Assembly (NCBI GenBank): GCA_026770585.1
Contig: MU646692.1
Location: forward strand, 230,955-243,481
DNA from: Baffinella frigidus
Taxonomy: Eukaryota > Cryptophyceae > Cryptomonadales > Baffinellaceae
DNA length: 12,527 nt
Reading direction: 5' to 3'
This document shows positions 1 to 7,190 of this stretch, one piece after another. A model generated the notes under the pieces. That model saw nothing but the letters and a program-made list of their open reading frames with translations. It made no database searches and was not told where the DNA came from. Both the position numbers and the translations under genes were made by a program. Each line of letters begins with the position of its first letter. The first letter of the stretch is position 1.

Positions 1-33
<33 letters not shown>
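1..33. repeat. 33-nt poly-G run at window edge
   Basis: The window opens with 33 consecutive G. It may be a genuine homopolymer or a sequencing/assembly edge effect. Shorter G or C runs (2837-2846, 3640-3650) show that such runs also occur inside the window. Confidence 0.9.
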
Positions 34-34
<1 letters not shown>

Positions 35-466
35 GGTTATCTCAGATCAGAATAAAAGGACATTTTATCTGCGAACATAATAAAAGGACATTTTTAAAAT
101 TTGTGGGGAAACCAACACGGGAAGCGTGTTGTAACGTGACCAATTGCAGACTTGTGGCGTGTTTCCTGGGCAATAATCCAATAATTGACTTGTGAATCTG
201 TTCGCATAGATAGCCTCGTGTGGAAGAGCGCTGCCCACCGAGACAAAGGCCGAGAGTGGAACGTCTCAAAGAAACAGTGGGACCTCCGTTAACTCAGGTA
301 ACGTTGGAGTACCAATCGCCTCTAAGTTCGCTGGTTTCGGGAAGGAGGGGGGGGGTCAGCGCCGAGCACCACCGCGCTACACCACGTGGGTTGGAAGATA
401 TCGGGCCAGCGGCCGACACGGGGTACATAACGGCACAATGCGTAGCATTTGCGGCACTGACGCTGG
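34..466. other. Unassigned sequence with a short direct repeat
   Basis: No gene is supported here. The 16-mer AATAAAAGGACATTTT occurs at 51-66 and again at 79-94, so the AT-rich start contains a small direct duplication with a 28-nt period. An 86-codon open stretch on the plus strand (220-480) begins at a GTG and lacks recognisable motifs. Minus-strand open frames over the same stretch look equally uninformative. I treat all of them as chance. Confidence 0.4.
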
Positions 467-868
467 TTGTTTGGCAATAAACATATCTCTCTGGATATTG
501 GGCGAACGGGTGAGGGAGTACCCCGAGGGTCGGAGGCCAAGGCGGCCATCTCGACCGCGACGATTGCCTCTGTGATCGAGGACTGCATCGATCTGTCGAG
601 CGATCCGGAGAGCGAGTGCGAGGAGGAGATGGACCGATCGCCTGTGTCCATCCAACACAGAGTTTGCGTTTCGGTGCACTTGGTGTGCGTCGCCGAGCAG
701 TGCTCGGCACGAATACGAGAGGGTCGTTGGTGTAAAACACCGACACACAGCATGCTGCGAACGCATTCTCAGAAATCGTTCTCACAATGCTGTGCATTGC
801 AAAGCACGACAGTGCCACGCATCGAAATCGCCCTTAGAAGTGCCCCTTCGCTAGGGGAAATGCAGTAG
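467..868 (+). CDS. Possible exon with SUMO-interaction-like acidic motif
   Basis: This is a weak candidate for a coding exon. The frame is open for 133 codons. The convincing part is about 535-640, where third positions are mostly G or C and the peptide reads like an intrinsically disordered nuclear protein. A hydrophobic I-D-L-S-S-D core is followed by P-E-S-E-C and three glutamates, then M-D-R-S-P. A hydrophobic core followed by serines and acids is the usual shape of a SUMO-interacting motif. After the S-P the peptide becomes cysteine-rich and less protein-like, so the exon may end near the GTGTCC at about 637. That donor would fit the GTG-type donors of the NDUFA8 gene in this window. No start codon or partner exon was identified. 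Confidence 0.25.
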   Translation: MFGNKHISLDIGRTGEGVPRGSEAKAAISTATIASVIEDCIDLSSDPESECEEEMDRSPVSIQHRVCVSVHLVCVAEQCSARIREGRWCKTPTHSMLRTHSQKSFSQCCALQSTTVPRIEIALRSAPSLGEMQ

Positions 869-1009
869 CCGGCGAGGGCCTAGAGGCGTCAGAGTTGAAT
901 CAACTGTTGAAAGCTGCGAAAGAAACGTATGCGTAGCCCGGGCTGCAGGTTTGGATGTGTTCTACAGTCCCGCTCAGCTGTACGTCCTCAACAAAGCGAC
1001 TCTCTGTTG

Positions 1010-1424
1010 AAACCGGGACTGAACATAATTCGGTTTTGAACCGAAAGGTTACGAAACCAGAACTGAGGCAAAATGTTACGAAACTGGGGCTGAACTGAAA
1101 TGGTGGGCGAACCGTTTGACTCTTGCACGAAACGTTTTTCGGTCCTGAGCCGAAATGTTACGAAACCGGAACTGGACCAAATATTACGAAACCGGAACTG
1201 AACTGAAATATTACGAAACCGGGACTGACCCGAAATGGTGGGCGCACCTTTCGACTCTCGCACGAAACGTGTTTCGGTGTTGAGCCGAAATGTTACGAAA
1301 CCGGAACTGAACCAAAATGTTACGAACCCGGAACTGAACCGAATATTATGAAGCCGGAACTGAACCGAAATGTTACGAAACTAGTTATCAAGTGAAATGA
1401 TGGGCGCACCTTTCGACTCTTGCA
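1010..1424. repeat. 27-bp minisatellite with three unit classes
   Basis: About 15 units, nearly all exactly 27 bp, lie head to tail. Class A resembles GCCGAAATGTTACGAAACC plus GGAACTGA. Class B begins CTGAAATGGTGGGCG, and class C begins CTCGCACGAAACGTG. From about 1047 the order reads A A B C A A A B C A A A A B C', so the B-C pair recurs at about 1097, 1231 and 1393 (spacings near 135 and 162, that is 5 and 6 units). Because 27 is a multiple of three, one minus-strand frame stays open for 91 codons with a 9-residue period (F-R-N-I-S-V-Q core). I see no independent evidence of translation. Confidence 0.85.
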
Positions 1425-1482
1425 GCGCCTCCGCAAGCATCGCCACCTGCGCACACGCAAAGATTTACTGGCCCTGCACCTG

Positions 1483-1928
1483 AACCCTGACGCATAAACC
1501 CAAAAACCTCAACCCTCAACCCTTAAAACTGAACCCTAAACCCTAAACGCTAAACCCTGAACCCTGGACCCTGAACCCCCTAAACCCTAAACCCTGAACC
1601 CTGAACCCTAATCCCCAAACCCTAAACCCTCAATCCTAAAACCTAAAACCAAACCAAACCCCATAAACCCTAAGCCCTAAACCCTGAATCCTAAACCCTT
1701 AACCCTAAACCCTAAACCCCAAACCCCAAACCCCAAACCCCAAACCCCAAACCCCAAACCCCAAACCCCAAACCCTAAACCATAAATTTGAACCCCTAAG
1801 CCCTAAGCCCTAAGCCCTAAGCCCTAAGATCTAAACCCAAAACCCTCAATCCTAAACCCTGAACCGAAACCGCCAATCCCCCCAAAAACGAAACCCGAAA
1901 CCCGAAACCCGAAACCCGAAACCCGAAA
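1483..1928. repeat. Interstitial telomere-like array (CCCTAAA type)
   Basis: About 445 bp of degenerate 7-mers related to CCCTAAA, with the C-rich strand on plus. It is not a random mixture. Variants form pure blocks: eight CCCCAAA at 1717-1772, five CCCTAAG at 1794-1828 and five CCCGAAA at 1894-1928. Mixed CCCTAAA and CCCTGAA units fill the rest. The orientation is that expected of a left chromosome end whose interior lies to the right. The array ends sharply at 1928 against GC-rich, coding-like sequence. Confidence 0.95.
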
Positions 1929-1929
1929 G

Positions 1930-2152
1930 TGACCAGTTCCGTCTTGCAGAGGATCGACGACGCGGGAATGCCCCACTTGTTCTCCATCGGCATCGCGGAG
2001 ATCTCCGCCGCGCCCGGAGCATCTGCTCCTCTTTCCTCTCTTTCCCCGGGCGTCTCCTCCGCGGACACGCCACCTTCTCCCACCGCGGCAGCCAGCGTCG
2101 CGGGGGGGGCTCCCAGAGTCCCTGTGGGACTTTTCGAATCCGTCCCCCGCGT
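1930..2152 (-). CDS. Possible coding exon abutting the telomere-like array
   Basis: This GC-rich block is open in several frames on both strands, so strand and reality are uncertain. The minus frame from about 2152 downward has strongly purine (mostly G) first codon positions and G/C third positions. Its peptide is plausible: an Ala/Glu-rich stretch, then M-P-M-E-N-K-W-G-I-P and I-L-C-K-T-E-L. A GCAG| acceptor-like site lies just upstream of 2152 in that orientation. Reading on, the frame enters the array as Phe/Arg/Val/Ser/Gly residues, because GGGTTTC units lack stops. The alternative is a plus-strand gene. Plus is open from 1929 to 2408, with TCTTGCAG before 1950 and a pyrimidine-rich tract ending in CGATTCAG at 2289, which would make 2290-2408 a last exon. 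No family was recognised. Confidence 0.3.
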
Positions 2153-2538
2153 CTGCTGCACCTGCACGCACATACACACACGTCAGGCGTCGATTCACGC
2201 GCCTGTTTTCACCGATTCAGCCGTGTGCGTTCATCGATGCAGGCCTCTTGCGTTGAGCGATTCGGGTTTCTTTCTTTCCGCGATTCAGGCGGCGCGTGAG
2301 TTTGCCCCGGCGGAGGCAACCCCTGTCGACCGTCTGACCAAGCCTTGGATAGCCTCGGGAAACGCTTCGAATGCAGGGAAGCTCGCATACCGTGATGGGC
2401 TAGGGTAGGCGCCAGGTGGAACCAGGTTTCGCGAGATGGTGGCGTTGAAGGGTGCTCGCCGTCACCACCTCAAACACTCTCTACTTCCACCATGCCCGTT
2501 CGAGAATACGCACCGCGCATTCCGTGAGGGGGGGGTTG

Positions 2539-2674
2539 ATCCGGGGAAACATTTTTTCCTATCATTCGATGGCAACGAAATCTACTACACAAATGCTTTG
2601 ATATTACTAATAAGAACGATTTGTGTAGTAGTTTTCGTTGCCATCGCATGAAAGAAAAATAGGTTCCCCCGGAT
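2539..2674. mobile_element. Hairpin element (MITE-like), 136 bp
   Basis: The arms 2541-2594 and 2619-2672 are imperfect inverted repeats of about 54 nt, extendable by two bases to 2539 and 2674. The loop is 24 nt and AT-rich. Pairing is near-perfect through the inner segment GATGGCAACGAAA.CTACTA and looser in the outer A/T tract. A short element that is almost entirely two complementary arms is typical of non-autonomous DNA transposons. No clear target-site duplication was found. It carries no coding sequence. Confidence 0.75.
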
Positions 2675-2739
2675 AAGGGTGCACCTTGCCCGGCGCTATC
2701 GGGGATCCGAACGGAGACCGAGCCGCGTCTGATCCTGCG

Positions 2740-2786
2740 TTTAGGGTTTGGGGTCAAGGTGCAGGGGTTGGGGGTTGGGGGTTATG
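2740..2786. repeat. G-rich telomere-like fragment in opposite orientation
   Basis: TTTAGGGTTTGGGG is followed by three GGGGTT-like units. This is the G-rich strand on plus, opposite to the two large arrays. It is short and degenerate, and may be a fragment carried by rearrangement or repair. Confidence 0.55.
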
Positions 2787-2821
2787 GTGCCAACACGGCG
2801 GAGGCACGTCACTTGTCTGCC

Positions 2822-2846
2822 GTGTGTGTGTGTGTAGGGGGGGGGG
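2822..2846. repeat. GT microsatellite followed by poly-G
   Basis: Seven GT units at 2822-2835 are followed, after one A, by ten G at 2837-2846. This is a simple repeat with no function implied. Confidence 0.85.
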
Positions 2847-2959
2847 CAGCGTCAGTAGCCGTGTCGCCGGCACCGTTTCCGCCTCACTCGCTCCACCGTC
2901 ATCCCTCCAGTGCCCAGCCCCGCCTCGTGTGGAAGGGGGTTCGGCGGCAGGTTGCATTC

Positions 2960-3406
2960 TCAAGTTGAACGACTATTCTCAAGTTGATATCCTCGGGGGG
3001 CAGTGCCTGGCGTGGAGTGCCCCGATGTTGAGCGGGAGGCCGGGGGTTGTTGGAGCGCATCCTCGCTACTTGGCGACAGCGCCCCCCCATCCTCCCACTC
3101 GTCCTCTTCCGACTTGATCTCGTCCTCTGCCATTTCTGCCGCCCACGACCGCGTATCGTCGTCCAGAGGTTCCTCCACAGGCGGTGTTGCGCCGCTCCCC
3201 CAGGAGGGGCGTCTTGGCTTGAGAACATTGTCATATCGAGGAGCTCCGATAGGAGATTCTTTCATTGGGAACGGCGAACCAGCCGCCCCGCCGTCGCGCT
3301 TAGGACTCGCCATAGGACTCGTCTCGCGGCTGGATCGTACCGGAGACTTGCCATGCTTCAGGGGAGATCCAAGGCCAGGGAGCCCAGCGGGTCCCTCGCT
3401 CGCCAT
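2960..3406 (-). CDS. Ser-Pro-rich disordered protein, function unknown
   Basis: A 148-residue frame runs from the ATG at 3406-3404 to the TGA at 2962-2960. It has coding character: high G/C third positions and a biased, low-complexity but non-repetitive composition. Residues 10-60 hold repeated proline-directed sites (G-S-P-L-K, K-S-P-V-R, T-S-P, A-S-P-K-R, G-S-P-F, E-S-P), the form used by CDK and MAP kinases. The middle is a W-containing acidic segment rich in E and D (A-E-D-E-I-K-S-E-E-D-E-W-E-D), followed by L-S-P and S-T-P sites. No folded domain, signal peptide or membrane segment is visible. The frame stays open upstream to about 3532 without an ATG, so an upstream exon may exist. A separate ATG at 3524, in another frame with purine at -3 and G at +4, opens 19 codons ending in TAA. 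Family unknown. Confidence 0.6.
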   Translation of the reverse strand: MASEGPAGLPGLGSPLKHGKSPVRSSRETSPMASPKRDGGAAGSPFPMKESPIGAPRYDNVLKPRRPSWGSGATPPVEEPLDDDTRSWAAEMAEDEIKSEEDEWEDGGALSPSSEDALQQPPASRSTSGHSTPGTAPRGYQLENSRST

Positions 3407-3600
3407 CCGTGGCGGCACCCGTGGCTTGTGAAGCACCAACAAATGGGGGCTTGGGGGTCCTGCTTTAGCTGCTCCGACCGAGGAACTTTCGGTGCCCGTT
3501 GGCGGGAGCCGATGTTTCCGCCATCTCTTGCCTCAAATTTCAGCCGGGAGAAGAGAGAAGGCGCAGCAGGGGATGTTCTGTCTTAGTCTCCTTTATGTTT

Positions 3601-3900
3601 AAAATGCTGCCAACATAGCCTAGCACCTCGCCTTTCCAGCCCCCCCCCCCTGCCCCGATAAAGCGGCTCGATCCCGTTTTCTTTTTTAGAGGAGTTTGCC
3701 CAGTATGGCCAAGACAGGTTGTGAACCCGCAGGGGGTCTTAGGTATCCCCTCTTCACGAGCCTCTGCACTGAAGAGCGAAACGCGATCCGAAAGCAAACA
3801 TGCTTTCTCTGCAGTCCTTTCTACGGAAGGGCGTGTCGTTGGGCTATGTTGGGAGAAATTAAAACCTAAAGGACCTAAAGGACCTAAAGGAACCTTGCAG
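3601..3900. repeat. Inverted and direct fragments of the dispersed repeat family
   Basis: Sequence at 3601-3640 is a diverged reverse complement of the segment GGGCGTGTCGTTGGGCTATG that reads forward at about 3828-3850 and again near 4705 and 4796. The 3601 and 3810-3860 pieces thus form a loose inverted pair around about 170 bp. The forward piece continues into a run of 9-bp units (ACCTAAAGG) at about 3865-3893, the same tail seen in the family at 4458 and 5765. A GATCCGAAAG piece near 3785 also belongs to the family. Open frames here just translate the repeat. Confidence 0.6.
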
Positions 3901-4126
3901 GCCAAGGTTCTTTAAGCCACACATGCATACATGCAGACGACTCAGAAGGTCCACAGGACCTTATGGCATGCCCCACCAAGTGCCTCTCTAGAATGTCAAA
4001 CCTATGAGAGGTGGAGGCATGAGTCTTGGAAGGTCAAAGGTGGTACAACCATCACGGAATAGCCACGGGGTAAATTCAACCACATACAGCCGGATGGAGG
4101 AGTCGGCCCCCTGAAGGAGCCGACCT

Positions 4127-4174
4127 GAGTTGGATTGGCTAACCGATCGGATGAGCGGTTAACCAATACAACTC
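4127..4174. repeat. 19-bp stem hairpin
   Basis: The arms 4127-4145 (GAGTTGGATTGGCTAACCG) and 4156-4174 pair with two mismatches around a 10-nt loop. A second small stem (GTCGGC/GCCGAC) lies just left at about 4103-4124. Looser similarity may continue outward, so this could be the centre of a decayed hairpin element. The surrounding 3900-4457 holds no recognised gene. A TATAAAA string at 4341 is the only promoter-like motif and has no gene attached. Confidence 0.6.
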
Positions 4175-4457
4175 CTCCCTTTTTCAAGAACCCGACCCCG
4201 CCCGGAATGATAGGTCTATATTGATGAGACCAGGCTGTTAAGTCTGTCAAAACTCGTGGACCTACCAAACCTCTCCTTCGTCGTTTACTTCATCCGCGCC
4301 AATCTTCGGGGAGCATCCCTCGGAGACAGACTGAGCGGGGTATAAAATGGACCGATCATAGTCTGGTGATGGCACGGGTTAGGCAATAACGGCGAACCCT
4401 CTTTAATGAATTCAGTAATCAGAAATCAGGGGAATGTGGACCTAAAGGATGTGGTCA

Positions 4458-5063
4458 TGCTGGTTTTGTAATCAATAAACTCTCTCTGTATGAGTGTGGG
4501 AACTTTTTGTATACCCTCACGCACCCGTTTAAGGACACCCTTCAGCCGGTTTCTGCCACGATCCTCTGTACACAGTGTACAGGGGAGGGGGGCTTGATGT
4601 GATCCGAAAGGAAGCATGCCCTTTTTACAGAACAAGTTCCAGTGTCCGCCTATGTTTGGGGCTAGCAAAACCCCCAAAGACCGAAAGCAGATCTTTTCTG
4701 CGGAAAGGCGTGTCGTTGGGCTATATTGGGAGAGATCAAAACCTAAAATTCTTATGAAATATGGAAAAAAAGGACCTAAAGAAGCATTTGAAGGGCGTGT
4801 CGTTGGGCTGTGTTGGGAGAAATCAAAACCTGAAGGAACTTAAGGTTTCTGCTGCGACGATCCTCTGCACGAGGCCTGATGCGATCCGAAAGGACGAATG
4901 GCTTTTCTGCAGAACCAGTTGCAGTGTCTGTCTATGGTGGGATTCAAAATAACTCCAAAGTACCTTAACAACGGCCAGGTCGTGAGTAGGCAGTGGGTGC
5001 AGCGGCGGCATACCGACTTTTAGCTTGTTGACGGTATGCTGGCAAAACACGATGATCCTGTTT
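4458..5063 (+). repeat. Dispersed repeat, copy A (uninterrupted)
   Basis: A 606-bp segment whose parts recur in order at 5765-6964. The order is TGCTGGTTTTGTAATCAA at the start, then GGTTTCTGCCACGATCCTCT, GATGTGATCCGAAAGG, CCAGTGTCCGCCTATG and an ACCTAAAGG-type tail. A second half follows with GTTTCTGCTGCGACGATCC, GATGCGATCCGAAAGG, GTAGGCAGTGGGT (4986), TTGAC (5028-5032) and GATGATCCTGTTTA. The two halves are themselves related, so it looks like a dimer. It lacks any recognisable protein, tRNA-like head or long terminal repeat. Its main value is as the empty-site reference for insertions in copy B. Confidence 0.75.
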
Positions 5064-5170
5064 AATAAAGAAGAGCACGGCTCTGGCCTGGGGGCCCTTT
5101 TTGAAGTCGGAGGCAAGCCACATAGTGAATTTCGTGTCACGAGGCAAGCTTGCCGGCTCGGCTCGCTCCG

Positions 5171-5252
5171 CCCAAAAATCTCAACACCACCAGGCGATTC
5201 TTCGCCTCGCTTGCGCCGCAGGGGGGTTGGGGGTGGTGTTGAGATTTTCGGG
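5171..5252. repeat. 21-bp stem hairpin with GC-rich loop
   Basis: CCCAAAAATCTCAACACCACC (5171-5191) pairs with 5232-5252, with one mismatch and a 40-nt loop rich in TTCGCC/GGCGAA-type GC palindromes. Just right, GCCTCCGGCGGC and CCCCTGCGGGG (5272-5293) add more small palindromes. This may be a short hairpin element. No target duplication was recognised. Confidence 0.65.
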
Positions 5253-5261
5253 CGTCGCCCT

Positions 5262-5764
5262 TAAAGTTTAGGCCTCCGGCGGCCCCTGCGGGGGGCTTTT
5301 TTGTCGAAAAGGGTGGACGCGACAGCCTGTAGGACATGGTATCACGGAAATCTCCGACTGCCCGTTCAAACGTTTGAACTTGGACGTGACCGTTCGAAAA
5401 CGTCTGGTTCCGGTCAAGAAATGGATCACGGCTCTCGTGGAAGGTCCTTTCCAACTCAGAAACGACCGGAAATCCGGTCTAGTGGACTTTTCTGGTACAA
5501 AACCAGGACGTAATTCGGTACAAACCCGGTTGCGCGCGCGCCTGTGACACAACATTGCGAAGACACACTCCGAAATTCATATTCACGCATTTCGGTTACG
5601 TTTAGATGGACTTTTTAGGTACAAACTCAACGGAAGGATTGGGTTGGCCTGCGAAACCACAGAAATTTATGCTGACGCCCGTGCAGTTGCCTAGAAGGCC
5701 CTAAAGAGCCCCATAATTCGGAATTCCGTTATTTCCGATTAGTCGGAATCAGCTGGCTCATCTT
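5262..5764. other. Unassigned sequence between repeat copies
   Basis: Open frames exist on both strands (plus 5301-5513, minus 5268-5555), but neither has a recognisable domain or consistent codon bias. A small hairpin, GACCGG-AAAT-CCGGTC, lies at 5464-5479. Motifs of the form TGGTACAAAACCAGGACGT near 5490 resemble TGTACCAGGTCCCGGACGTG near 11055, hinting at another faint dispersed repeat. No gene is called. Confidence 0.4.
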
Positions 5765-6088
5765 TGCTGGTCGTGTAATCAATGGACTCTCTTTCTGTGC
5801 GTATTGGAACTTTTTGTATGCCTGCACGCACCCGTTTGAGGATGCCCTTTAGCCGGTTTCTGCCTCCATCCTCTGTGCAAGGGGGCTTGGTGTGATCCGC
5901 AAGAAAGCATTTTTTGTGTACAGAACAAGTTCCAGTGTCCGCCTATTTTGGGGGTTCGCAAAACCCTAAAGGGCTCAAAGGACCTAAAGGACCTACAAAA
6001 AGATCTTGACAACCTGAAAAGTGACCTAAAGGACCTAAAAAAAACCCAAAGAGCCGATTTCTGCTGCTACGATGGTCTGCACGAGGCC

Positions 6089-6329
6089 TGATGTGATCCG
6101 AAAGGAAGAATGGCTTTTCTGCACAAACAGTTCCAGTGTCTGACCATAGTGGGATTCAAAATAACTCCAAAGTACCCAAACAACGAGTAGGCAGTTGGTA
6201 CCGCAGTGTGATGTGATCCGAAAGGAACAATGGCTTTTCTGCAGAATCAGTTCCAGTGTCTGTCCATAGTGGGATTCACAAAAACTCCAAAGTACCTATC
6301 TAAACAACGAGTAGGCAGTGGGTACCGCA
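6089..6329 (+). repeat. Tandem duplication of a 120-bp unit
   Basis: The unit starting TGATGTGATCCGAAAGG at 6089 is repeated at 6209, exactly 120 bp later. Both copies run through ATGGCTTTTCTGCA, CAGTTCCAGTGTCTG, GGGATTCA and AACTCCAAAGTACC to GAGTAGGCAGT.GGTACCGCA. They differ by scattered substitutions and a four-base indel near 6296. Copy A carries a single version. Confidence 0.85.
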
Positions 6330-6553
6330 GTCTGGGGATAATACCCCACGTAGGACCATCCACTCACCCTGACAGCCTCGTGAGGGGGAGTCTGGGGATA
6401 TTACCCCATAGGATGACCAGAGTGACTTTACACAGGGCTCATAACCTCTGTGTAAAGTCACTCTGGTCATCCTATGGGGTAATATCCCCAGACTCCCCCT
6501 CACGAGGCTGTCAGGGTGAGTGGATGGTCCTACGTGGGGTATTATCCCCAGAC
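6330..6553. mobile_element. Perfect 106-bp inverted repeat hairpin with GCA duplication
   Basis: Arm 6330-6435 is the exact reverse complement of 6448-6553, with 106 of 106 bases matching. The loop is 12 nt (GGCTCATAACCT). The outer end is GTCTGGGGATAATACCCCAC. The inner part of each arm starts again with GTCTGGGGATATTACCCCAT, so each arm is itself a partial tandem. GCA occurs immediately outside both ends (6327-6329, 6554-6556), consistent with a 3-bp target duplication. Paralogue 4986-5032 is uninterrupted. There is no coding capacity. Open frames reported through this hairpin on both strands are by-products of the palindrome. The element type is unknown; a non-autonomous DNA transposon is the simplest reading. 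Confidence 0.85.
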
Positions 6554-6584
6554 GCAGAGGTATACCGATCTGAAGCTGGTTGAC

Positions 6585-6924
6585 GTCAGGGGCTGCATGC
6601 CTGACAGAGCTTGAGCCTGGCCTCCTCTCAGTGTAGCTCGGCTTGACGACGTCAAGTAGCGTCAGAAACGAGAAAGGCAGAGGACTCCACAGTCCTCTGC
6701 CTGAGAAAGGCAGAGGACTCCACAGAGGAGGGAGATCACGAGAAGCAGCGACAAGAAAAATCAATTCAGCAGATCAGACCCGCGGTCAAGAGGGCGGCAA
6801 TGTACTTACAAAAAACGTGACGGCTTTCCCTCGCTTCTTCCGGCGGATCCGCCAATTCTACCCCAAAAATAATAGGGGAATTCCTCAGGTTGTGAGGACT
6901 CCAGCACCAAACGACACTACCTAC
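6585..6924. mobile_element. 340-bp insertion flanked by TTGAC
   Basis: TTGAC at 6580-6584 is repeated at 6925-6929. In copy A the sequence runs straight from TTGAC (5028-5032) into GGTATGCTGGC, matching the AGTATGAGCTGGC that follows 6929. The 340 bp between are therefore an insertion with a 5-bp duplication. Its left end forms a small hairpin (GTCAGG...CCTGAC, 6585-6605). The right end is ...ACACTACCTAC, with no poly-A and no TG..CA termini. No tRNA-type promoter boxes were convincingly found. The class is unknown. Confidence 0.6.
6670..6725. repeat. Direct repeat of 23 bp plus perfect 10-bp stem
   Basis: GAGAAAGGCAGAGGACTCC plus ACAG occurs at 6670-6692 and 6703-6725 (period 33). Between and within them, AGGCAGAGGA (6675-6684) and TCCTCTGCCT (6693-6702) form a perfect stem with an 8-nt loop. 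It lies inside the 340-bp insertion. Confidence 0.85.
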
Positions 6925-7190
6925 TTGACAGTATGAGCTGGCCAAATACGATCATCCTGTTGAACAAATCGAAATTACTCTTCCCTTTCTGGCGGGGAAG
7001 TGCCTGCCTCAGAATGTTGTAATTGACGTTGGCCTTGGATCGTTCACAGAAAAAAGCGGTTTCACTTCCGACTACTGCCCTGCAGGCAACACCAGTTTTC
7101 CAGGAATGCATTCAATTCGCTTGTGCTGCGAGGTGTCTGCTGCCTTCCAAAACATTCTTACAGGAACACGAACTTAGGACTTGTACACTA

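Larger units (their letters stand above)
5765..6964 (+). repeat. Dispersed repeat, copy B (interrupted by insertions)
   Basis: A paralogue of copy A in the same orientation. Its segments are 5765 to about 6050 (first half with ACCTAAAGG-like tail), 6053-6329 (second half, internally duplicated), 6557-6584 and 6930-6964. The pieces are separated by the perfect hairpin (6330-6553 plus a GCA duplicate) and by the 340-bp insertion (6585-6924 plus a TTGAC duplicate). With both removed, the stretch from GTAGGCAG at 6311 to TTGAC is 47 nt. The uninterrupted copy A stretch 4986-5032 is also 47 nt and aligns without gaps. Confidence 0.75.

Noticed and set aside
1852-2198. Minus-strand frames rich in Phe, Arg, Val, Ser and Gly near the first array
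   Set aside because: Their regular part is the translation of GGGTTTC telomere-like units, not a protein repeat.
4210-4260. TGATGAG string suggesting a hammerhead ribozyme
   Set aside because: The second conserved core (CGAAA) and the three stems are not present in order.
4335-4350. TATAAAA as a promoter
   Set aside because: No coding sequence follows within a plausible distance. A single short motif is not evidence enough.
4426-4677. Shared peptide string N-I-G-G-H-W-N-L-F in frames at 4426-4677, 5779-6012 and 7440-7469
   Set aside because: Looks like a conserved motif, but it is simply the translated dispersed repeat. Frames around it are not conserved.
6230-6764. Open frames of 117 and 154 codons through the big hairpin on both strands
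   Set aside because: They exist only because the palindrome lacks stops. The same peptide appears on both strands, and the sequence is a non-coding inverted repeat.
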